Position numbers and translations under genes: made by a program. The notes beneath the pieces are model-generated. The model was not told where the DNA came from. It saw only the letters and a program-made list of their open reading frames with translations, and ran no database searches. DNA of 64,000 nt from an uncultured Prevotellaceae bacterium (GTDB lineage: Bacteria; Bacteroidota; Bacteroidia; Bacteroidales; Bacteroidaceae), in contig CAMVOK010000016.1 in assembly GCA_947169115.1 (NCBI GenBank), forward strand, positions 1 to 64,000. Reading direction: 5' to 3'. Positions 49,541 through 55,719 of the stretch are shown here, piece after piece; the first letter of the stretch is position 1, and each line of letters begins with the position of its first letter.

Positions 49541-49548
49541 TATCTTTG
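49541..49548 (+). promoter_or_regulatory. -7 box TATCTTTG, 9 nt from the activator ATG
   Basis: A consensus -7 box is followed after exactly 9 nt by the ATG at 49558. The track's TTG start at 49546 lies inside the box. The -33 region is a TTTTTAAT repeat without a clear TTTG. Confidence 0.68.
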
Positions 49549-49557
49549 CATCCGCTT

Positions 49558-50790
49558 ATGGCAGGATATGATTTGACACAGATAAAAGCCCGATACGGCA
49601 TCATTGGTCGCGACGCACGTCTCGATCAGGTTCTTGACACGGCATTGCAGGTGGCCAAGACTAATCTGGCTGTCTTCATACAGGGCGAAAGCGGCACGGG
49701 CAAGGAAATTGTTCCGCGCATTATACATGACCATTCGCTACGAAAGACAAAACGCTATATTGCAATCAACTGTGGTTCTATTCCCGAGGGTACGATAGAC
49801 AGTGAATTGTTTGGCCATGTGAAGGGCTCGTTCACGGGTGCTATCAGTGACCATGATGGCTACTTTGGGGCGGCCAATGGAGGGACACTCTTCCTCGACG
49901 AGGTGGGAGAACTGCCCCTTAGCACTCAGGTTCGTTTGTTGCGTGTTCTGGAAACGGGAGAGTATATACCCGTAGGTGGTAGCGAGCCGAAGAAGACGGA
50001 CGTACGCATTGTGGCGGCTACCAATGTCCAGATAGAAAAGGCCATACGTGAGGGCAAGTTCCGCGAGGATTTGTACTATCGTCTCTGTACCATCCGTGTG
50101 AAAATGCCACCTTTGCGCGAGCGTGGCGAGGATGTGTTGCTGCTTTTCAAGAAGTTTGCAATGGATACGGCCCAGCAGTATAGCATTCCCGAGCCTTTGC
50201 GCCTTACACCAGAGGCGGGTAGGGTGATGATGTCATACAAGTGGCCAGGCAACATACGTCAGTTCAAGAATGTAGTAGAACAGATGAGCATCCTTTGCGA
50301 GGAACGTGTCATCACCCCAGAAATACTGGCTCAATATGAGATTACTCCCTCACAGGAAACTACAGACTTGGCTCTGCGAGATGGCAGTCTTTCAACTCAG
50401 CCGAGCGACGGAACGGTGGAGCATACGCTGAAGATGATGCAGTTGATGATTCACTCCCTGAAGATGGATGTGGAGATGTTGAAGCAAAGGGTTGATGCTG
50501 CCGAACAGTCTGGACACATCGTACATCAGCTTTCAGCACCGACCCCACAACCTCGTTCGGAATATTCTGAATATTCAGAGTATTCGGAGCCTTCAGAGTA
50601 TGCTGAAAGTTCGGATACCTCGGATTTTGCCGATGATGAGGAAGATTTAAATTTAGAGAAGATGGAGCGCCGCATGATTGAAAAGGCACTGCGTCGTAGC
50701 CGCAATCGTCGAAAGGTGGCTGCCGACGACTTGGGAATTAGCGAGCGAACTCTTTATCGTAAAATTAAAGACTATGGAATTGAGGAATAA
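49558..50790 (+). CDS. Sigma-54-interacting transcriptional activator without receiver domain
   Basis: This 410-aa protein starts almost directly with the AAA+ domain: IIGRDARLDQVLD, Walker A GESGTGKE (about residue 43), the sigma-54 contact loop GSFTGA (GAFTGA variant) and Walker B GGTLFLDEV, then YKWPGNIRQFKNVVEQ. The C-terminus has a Fis-type HTH (RRKVAADDLGISERTLYRKI). No receiver or sensor domain is present. A linker of repeated Ser-Glu-Tyr (SEYSEYSEYSEPSEY) is encoded by a degenerate 9-bp DNA repeat. It heads an operon with lptE, a TPR-like gene and secG. It probably controls envelope-related genes, which is inference from neighbours. Confidence 0.92.
   Translation: MAGYDLTQIKARYGIIGRDARLDQVLDTALQVAKTNLAVFIQGESGTGKEIVPRIIHDHSLRKTKRYIAINCGSIPEGTIDSELFGHVKGSFTGAISDHDGYFGAANGGTLFLDEVGELPLSTQVRLLRVLETGEYIPVGGSEPKKTDVRIVAATNVQIEKAIREGKFREDLYYRLCTIRVKMPPLRERGEDVLLLFKKFAMDTAQQYSIPEPLRLTPEAGRVMMSYKWPGNIRQFKNVVEQMSILCEERVITPEILAQYEITPSQETTDLALRDGSLSTQPSDGTVEHTLKMMQLMIHSLKMDVEMLKQRVDAAEQSGHIVHQLSAPTPQPRSEYSEYSEYSEPSEYAESSDTSDFADDEEDLNLEKMERRMIEKALRRSRNRRKVAADDLGISERTLYRKIKDYGIEE
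50558..50625. repeat. Degenerate 9-bp repeat within the activator gene
   Basis: Units related to GAATATTCT and GAGTATTCG repeat about seven times and encode the Ser-Glu-Tyr linker. This sequence style is like the intergenic slippage repeats. Confidence 0.75.
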
Positions 50791-51322
50791 AAGACCCTCT
50801 CCCGACCTCTCCCATAAAGGGCGAGGAGTAGGCTGGGTTCTTGTGTTTCTGTTGGCTTTAGCTTCGTGTACGGTGAGCTACAAGTTCAATGGTGCCAGCA
50901 TTGACTACACCAAGACCAAGACGATACAAATAGATAACTTCCCCATTCGTTCGGCTTATGTATGGGCACCCATGCAATCTATCTTCCAAAATAAACTGAC
51001 TGACCTCTATGCATCCCAGACGAAATTGCGTCAGGTGAAGAAGGGCGGCGATTTGCAACTGGCTGGTGAGATTACGGGCTTTGACCAGTATAATAAGGCT
51101 ATCTCGGCAGAAGGTTATTCGAGTCAGGTGCAATTGAAGATGACGGTGAACGTGCGCTTTGTTAATAATGCCAACCATACGGAGGACTTTGAACGACAGT
51201 TCTCGGCAACAACAGAATATGACTCCAGTCAGCAACTCATCAATGTCCAGGAGGAACTGGTTACGCAAATGGTGAAGGACATTACAGAACAAATCTTTAA
51301 CGCAACGGTGGCAAACTGGTAA
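50774..51322 (+). CDS. lptE: LptE family LPS-assembly lipoprotein
   Basis: The 182-aa protein starts at MELRNKRPSPDLSHKGRG, overlapping the activator gene by 17 bp. The track start 32 codons upstream lies inside the activator HTH and is rejected. The hydrophobic VLVFLLALASC provides a lipobox. The mature part (CTVSYKFNGASIDYTKTKTI and a C-terminal helix) matches the Bacteroidetes LptE family. LptE plugs the LptD barrel that inserts lipopolysaccharide into the outer membrane. The n-region of the signal peptide is encoded by a C-rich palindromic element, making it unusually long and proline-containing. Confidence 0.9.
   Translation: MELRNKRPSPDLSHKGRGVGWVLVFLLALASCTVSYKFNGASIDYTKTKTIQIDNFPIRSAYVWAPMQSIFQNKLTDLYASQTKLRQVKKGGDLQLAGEITGFDQYNKAISAEGYSSQVQLKMTVNVRFVNNANHTEDFERQFSATTEYDSSQQLINVQEELVTQMVKDITEQIFNATVANW
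50791..50839. repeat. C-rich palindromic element encoding the LptE signal n-region
   Basis: GACCCTCTCCCGACCTCTCC followed by CATAAAGGGCGAGGAG has the standard form of the family, with a long C-rich left arm. It begins directly after the stop codon of the activator gene. It is read as KRPSPDLSHKGRGVGW. Confidence 0.85.
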
Positions 51323-51334
51323 TTTTCCTATCTT

Positions 51335-52072
51335 ATGAAAAGAATCACAGAATACATAGGAACCCAAAAGTCAGGAGGACAGACCGCACAGAAACAACTG
51401 TGCCAGATTGTCGAGCGTTATCCTTTTTACCAGGCGGCACGATTGTTGCTTTTGCGTTCGTTATACGAAAGCCACGATTCTTCGTTCGGTCAGGAACTGC
51501 GCCGCGCAGCCGTGTATGTACCTTCTCGTCGGGTTCTTTACAATCTTATTGAGGCCGATCGATTGAAGCCCGTTCCTGAGTCGAAGGTACACAAGAGAAC
51601 CGAGGAGGTAGAGGATGGTATGGATCGCACCTATTCGCTTATCGACAACTTCCTCAGTACGACATCGGAACCACAACCTGTGAAGAAAAGCAGATCTGTG
51701 CGTCCGACTGCTGATGCTTCTACCGATTATATGACTTATATGCTGCAAATCGAAGAGGATACGGCTACATCGGATGTTACTCCTACATCGGAAACGGTTA
51801 CCTACAACCAGTCTCTGCTTGATACCTTCCTCGAACAGGGTAAGATAACTATTCAGGAACATCCTGACGAGGAACTACAAAAGCCTGAAGATACAACCAA
51901 TAATGAAGTTTTGACCGAAACTTTGGCCCGGATTTACATCAAACAAGGCAAATATGACAAGGCTCTTGAAATAATTCGGCGAATTTCCTTGAAATATCCA
52001 AAAAAAAATCGTTACTTTGCAGACCAAATACGCTATTTAGAGAAATTAATCGTTAATAATAATAATAAATAA
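51335..52072 (+). CDS. TPR-like protein of the lptE-secG operon
   Basis: The 245-aa protein has no signal peptide. Its N-terminal helices (LCQIVERYPFYQAARLLLLRSL) and C-terminal segment (LARIYIKQGKYDKALEIIRRISLKYP) look like tetratricopeptide-type helix pairs. A long, probably disordered Ser/Thr/Glu-rich middle separates them. This architecture is common in Bacteroidales between lptE and secG, but the function is not known to me. Gaps are 12 bp to lptE and 10 bp to secG. Confidence 0.8.
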   Translation: MKRITEYIGTQKSGGQTAQKQLCQIVERYPFYQAARLLLLRSLYESHDSSFGQELRRAAVYVPSRRVLYNLIEADRLKPVPESKVHKRTEEVEDGMDRTYSLIDNFLSTTSEPQPVKKSRSVRPTADASTDYMTYMLQIEEDTATSDVTPTSETVTYNQSLLDTFLEQGKITIQEHPDEELQKPEDTTNNEVLTETLARIYIKQGKYDKALEIIRRISLKYPKKNRYFADQIRYLEKLIVNNNNK

Positions 52073-52082
52073 ACCTACATCA

Positions 52083-52433
52083 ATGTACAATTTAATCGTG
52101 ATTTTGATAGTGGCCGCATCTGTTCTGATGTGTCTCATCGTACTGATTCAGGAATCGAAGGGCGGTGGCCTGGCCAGTGCCTTTGCTGAAAACAATGCCA
52201 TGCTCGGTGTACGTAAGACTACCGATGTAATTGAGAAGATTACTTGGGGGTTGGCTATTGTTATGGCAGTTCTGAGCATCATAAGTGTGGCTTTCCTCGG
52301 GAACCCTAAAACCGCAGGTACGACCATTATGGAGCAGGCTGTTGAACAGCAGGCAACAAACCCCAACAACTTGCCTGCAATTCCTCAGGGAGAAACTCCT
52401 GCTGAGGCTCCTGCAGAGACTCCTGCCCAGTAA
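52083..52433 (+). CDS. secG: Preprotein translocase subunit SecG
   Basis: The 116-aa membrane protein has two helices: the first is NLIVILIVAASVLMCLIVLIQES and the second spans WGLAIVMAVLSIISVAFLG. The SecG cytoplasmic loop motif SKGGGLASAF is between them. The C-terminal Pro/Ala/Glu-rich tail (PAEAPAETPAQ) is a common Bacteroidetes addition. SecG assists SecYE in protein export. The gene ends at a strong terminator shared with dnaA. Confidence 0.94.
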   Translation: MYNLIVILIVAASVLMCLIVLIQESKGGGLASAFAENNAMLGVRKTTDVIEKITWGLAIVMAVLSIISVAFLGNPKTAGTTIMEQAVEQQATNPNNLPAIPQGETPAEAPAETPAQ

Positions 52434-52444
52434 ACCTATGTGGC

Positions 52445-52485
52445 AAAAAAAAGCCGCTTCCCAAATCGGGAAGCGGCATTTTTTG
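52445..52485. terminator. Bidirectional terminator between secG and dnaA
   Basis: A 10-bp GC-rich stem GCCGCTTCCC/GGGAAGCGGC with loop AAATC is flanked by an A-run and a T-run, making it functional in both directions for the convergent secG and dnaA genes. Confidence 0.95.
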
Positions 52486-52498
52486 TCTGAATTACTTG

Positions 52499-53902
52499 TT
52501 AACGCGTTTGTTTCAGTTTTGCTTCTATTTCCGTGATGTGTTGAGAGAATGCTTTGTCCGTAGTTATTCGGTCTTTCACCTGACTGATGGCATGGAGCAC
52601 CGTGGCATGGTTGCGACCACCAATGAGCTGGCCTATACGGCTGGTGGTGAGTTTGGTAAGTCGTTGGGCCATATACATGGCCGTTTGGCGGACTGTGACG
52701 ATGTTGGCCTTACGTGACTTGGAAAAAAGGTCGTCTTGCGTAATGCCCCAGTGCTCGCAGCATTGGTCAATGATAGTCTCTATGGTCAGTGTACGTGGCT
52801 GGAATTTAATGATACGACGTACTATTTGTTCAGCCATAGCCAAGTCAATGTCGCGGTTATACACTACGGAGTAGGCCATCAGTGAGTTGACGATGCCTTC
52901 CAGGTCCCGGACGTTGTCACCGGCATTGGCTGCCACGTAGTCAACAACATCGTCAGAGATACTCAGTCCATCGCGGCGTATCTTACTCAAGAGAATGCGG
53001 CGACAGAGGTCAAAGTTGGGCTTTTCCAGTTCAGCAATCAGTCCCCACTTGAAACGTGTGAGCAGACGGTCTTCCATGCCTTGCATGGTGGCGGGGGCAC
53101 GGTCACTGGTGAGAATAATCTGCTTGCCGTTCATCTTCAGGTGGTTGAAGACGTGGAAAAATGCCTCCTGGGTTTTCTCTTGTCCCGAGAGTTCCTGTAT
53201 GTCGTCAATGATGAGTGTGTCGATGGTCTGGTAAAAATTAATGAAGGAGTTGAACGTGTTCATACGACGGCTTTCGGTAAACTGCACCATGAATTGGTGA
53301 GCTGTGACATAAAGCACGCGACGCTTAGGGAAACGTTCCTTCAAGGCCAGTCCGATGGCATTTACCAAATGTGTTTTGCCTACTCCCGATGCTCCGTGGA
53401 TGAAGAAGGGGTTGAAAGTAGTTTGTTTAGGATTCTCGGCCAGACTACGTCCGATGCTGTAGGGAAAACGATTGCTTTCCCCCTCGATAAAGTTCTCAAA
53501 GCGATAGTCGGGATTGAGCTGAGAATCGAGGTCGTCGGCTGGAGCCTTGCTCATGGGACGCATGGAGTCGTCCTTCATTTTTCGCATTTTCTCTGAGGTC
53601 GGTAGTCCCTCTACCTCGGTGGGTATGTCGTTCGTGCTGTCCGTCTGAATCCGGTACACGATACGAGCCTCCTTGTCGAATACCCGCCAAACCACGTTGT
53701 ACATCAGACGTTTGAACTGCCCATCGAGAATCTCGAAGAAATAGTTTGAGGGAACGGAGAGTAATAGCTCTTTCTGCTCTGTGTCGTATGACACGAGTTC
53801 AGTAGGCTGGAACCATGTGATGTATTCCTGCTCTTTTACGTTACACTTGACAATCTCAAGGCAACGTTGCCATTGTTCTCTATGTCCCTGCTCTGAAGCC
53901 AA
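52499..53902 (-). CDS. dnaA: Chromosomal replication initiator protein DnaA
   Basis: The 467-aa initiator has an N-terminal helicase-loading domain (WQRCLEIVKCNVKEQEYITWF). An AAA+ domain follows with Walker A HGASGVGKTH (about residue 170) and Walker B TLIIDDIQ. The C-terminal HTH domain carries the signature GGRNHATVLHA that binds DnaA boxes. All motifs are intact. In Bacteroidetes dnaA is often not next to oriC or dnaN, and here it lies beside an MCE gene with no cluster of DnaA boxes seen. A slippage repeat fills the space upstream. Confidence 0.97.
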   Translation of the reverse strand: MASEQGHREQWQRCLEIVKCNVKEQEYITWFQPTELVSYDTEQKELLLSVPSNYFFEILDGQFKRLMYNVVWRVFDKEARIVYRIQTDSTNDIPTEVEGLPTSEKMRKMKDDSMRPMSKAPADDLDSQLNPDYRFENFIEGESNRFPYSIGRSLAENPKQTTFNPFFIHGASGVGKTHLVNAIGLALKERFPKRRVLYVTAHQFMVQFTESRRMNTFNSFINFYQTIDTLIIDDIQELSGQEKTQEAFFHVFNHLKMNGKQIILTSDRAPATMQGMEDRLLTRFKWGLIAELEKPNFDLCRRILLSKIRRDGLSISDDVVDYVAANAGDNVRDLEGIVNSLMAYSVVYNRDIDLAMAEQIVRRIIKFQPRTLTIETIIDQCCEHWGITQDDLFSKSRKANIVTVRQTAMYMAQRLTKLTTSRIGQLIGGRNHATVLHAISQVKDRITTDKAFSQHITEIEAKLKQTR

Positions 53903-53940
53903 ATCCTTAATCTCTAATCCTTAATCCCTAATCCTCTTTT
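53903..53940. repeat. Slippage repeat (AATCCTTAATCTCT)n upstream of dnaA
   Basis: Units of AATCCTTAATC(T/C)CT fill the whole dnaA/MCE gene gap, leaving no room for a separate dnaA promoter there. Confidence 0.8.
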
Positions 53941-53941
53941 C

Positions 53942-54826
53942 TTACTTCGCCTTCTTTCCGATGAGCGAGAAGTGTACGTAGCGGTGTGGGTTCTCCTTCA
54001 AGTCCTCCAACAGGTTTGTGGCACTGTTGACGGTGGTGTTCAGATTGCCATACAGGCTTGTGTCGTTGAGTAACAACCCCAGGCTTCCCTCGCCACTGTT
54101 CAGTTTGTCGGTGGCCGCCTGTACGTTGTCCATCGTTGTATTTACCTTATTTACGGTGGTCTGCAAGTCAAGCTGTGCCAGATTGTCCGTCAGGGTTACG
54201 ACATTCTCGCCAGCCTTGTTGAAGGTTTTTGTCATTTGAGGGATGTCCTTGCCAAGCAGTTGGTTTAACTGTTGACTGCTTTGGTTGAGATTATCCGTTA
54301 TTTGCTCTGCATTTTCGAGAACCTTTGGCAAGTTTGGATCCTGAGCCAGTTTGTTCAATGTTAGGATAAGTGAATCCACGTGAGCCAATACTTGTTCTAC
54401 CTTTGGCATAACATCAGCCGCAGCGGTCATCAGTCCGTTGGCAGCAGATCCAATGATGGTATCGCCGGGCATGTAACGGTCGGCAGGATTGGGACCCATG
54501 GTCAGGTTCAGTGTGCAACCTCCCAGCATGGCCTCGTCAAGGGCAGCGATGGTGCCGTGTGGTATCTTTACGTTGTGGTTAACACTGATTTCCACCACTA
54601 CGTTGCCGGGGTGGTTGTAGTCGTAAGATACGTTAGAGACGATACCTATATTGAAACCATCGGCATACACGGTACTTGACTTGGACAATGCCTTGGCATC
54701 CTTGAAGGCTATGTAATAGTTTTCACTATTGTCAAAGAGTTTCACTCCTTTTAGGAACTTCATTCCGAAAAACAGTAAAACCAAGGCTACGATGCCTGTT
54801 AGTCCTATTTTTACTTCCCGTCTCAT
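53942..54826 (-). CDS. MCE/MlaD family protein
   Basis: This 294-aa protein has one N-terminal transmembrane anchor (IGLTGIVALVLLFFGMKFLKG). A single MCE domain follows (about residues 38-115, NYYIAFKDAKALSKSSTVYADGFNIG), then a long amphipathic helical C-terminal region with regularly spaced Asn/Leu (QLNQLLGKDIPQMTKTFNKAG). MlaD-type proteins form hexameric rings that move phospholipids between membranes. No ABC partner genes are adjacent. The amidase gene lies 9 bp upstream in the same transcript. Confidence 0.9.
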   Translation of the reverse strand: MRREVKIGLTGIVALVLLFFGMKFLKGVKLFDNSENYYIAFKDAKALSKSSTVYADGFNIGIVSNVSYDYNHPGNVVVEISVNHNVKIPHGTIAALDEAMLGGCTLNLTMGPNPADRYMPGDTIIGSAANGLMTAAADVMPKVEQVLAHVDSLILTLNKLAQDPNLPKVLENAEQITDNLNQSSQQLNQLLGKDIPQMTKTFNKAGENVVTLTDNLAQLDLQTTVNKVNTTMDNVQAATDKLNSGEGSLGLLLNDTSLYGNLNTTVNSATNLLEDLKENPHRYVHFSLIGKKAK

Positions 54827-54835
54827 ATCTTTCTT

Positions 54836-55600
54836 TTATTTTTTATTTTCCTTGTATGTCTTAAACGCATTGTAGATGGAACGGCTCATTTTGGCAATGC
54901 CGTCTTGGGAGTTGAGGAATTGCTCCTCACTACGGTTGTTGATGTATCCCAATTCTATAAGGGCACTGGGCATGGATGTGTTTCTAAGTACCAGGAAGCC
55001 TGCTTGATATACGCCTTTGTTGACACGACCTGCGTGAGAGGCAAACTGCTGTTGGACCAATCCGGCAAACTTCACGCTTTGCTGCATGTACACATCTTGC
55101 ATCAGTTCGAATATGATGTAGCTCTCACTCGAACGAGGGTCAAAACCCTCGTATTTCTCCTCGTAATTTGCTTCCAGTGTGATGACGGAGTTCTCTCGTT
55201 TTGCCACAGCCAGATTGTCAGCAGCACGGTGCATGCCGAGGGTGTATGTCTCCGTACCATGTACCTGTGTGCCTTTTCGACCAGCAGCAGTGCTGTTGGT
55301 ATGTATAGAAACGAAAAGGTCGGCTTTATTCCTATTGGCAATGTTTGCCCGTTCGTTAAGTTCTATGAAGGTGTCTTTCTTGCGGGTATAAACAACTTTT
55401 ACGTCGGGAAAATTCTGTTCTACCAGTTTGCCGAAAGCTAGGGCAATGGCGAGGTTTATGTCTTTCTCCTTAGAGAAGAATCCGAGTGCCCCCGTGTCCT
55501 TACCTCCGTGTCCGGCATCTATGACGAGCGTATAGCTCCATGCTTTTGTGGTACATAAAAGTATGGTTATCAATAGGGCGATGATGTTTCTTTTTTTCAT
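54836..55600 (-). CDS. N-acetylmuramoyl-L-alanine amidase (Amidase_3)
   Basis: The 254-aa protein has a signal peptide (MKKRNIIALLITILLCTTKAWS) and an AmiC-type zinc amidase domain. Zinc ligands are seen in IDAGHGGKD, the Glu in KEKDINLA and SIHTNS; the catalytic Glu is in ALIELGYINN. It cleaves the amide between MurNAc and the peptide stem, usually during daughter-cell separation. It has no binding domain. A clear promoter lies just upstream, and the MCE gene follows, joining wall hydrolysis and lipid transport in one unit. Confidence 0.95.
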   Translation of the reverse strand: MKKRNIIALLITILLCTTKAWSYTLVIDAGHGGKDTGALGFFSKEKDINLAIALAFGKLVEQNFPDVKVVYTRKKDTFIELNERANIANRNKADLFVSIHTNSTAAGRKGTQVHGTETYTLGMHRAADNLAVAKRENSVITLEANYEEKYEGFDPRSSESYIIFELMQDVYMQQSVKFAGLVQQQFASHAGRVNKGVYQAGFLVLRNTSMPSALIELGYINNRSEEQFLNSQDGIAKMSRSIYNAFKTYKENKK

Positions 55601-55618
55601 AGGTCAAATATGCAGGTG

Positions 55619-55649
55619 CAAAAGTAGGAAAAAAAATTGATTGGTCAAA
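55619..55649 (-). promoter_or_regulatory. Promoter of the amidase-MCE operon
   Basis: The -33 TTTG (55646-55649) and -7 TACTTTTG (55619-55626) are 19 bp apart. The amidase ATG is 18 nt downstream of the -7 box. Confidence 0.75.
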
Positions 55650-55719
55650 GAGGAAACTTGTTTTTATGCTTATAATTTCACCTATATTGGGTGATGTCCT
55701 CAGTCCTACCAAATTGTCT

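Noticed and set aside
52499-53941. oriC next to dnaA
   Set aside because: The flanks of dnaA are a terminator and a short slippage repeat. I see no cluster of TTATCCACA-type boxes or an AT-rich unwinding region.
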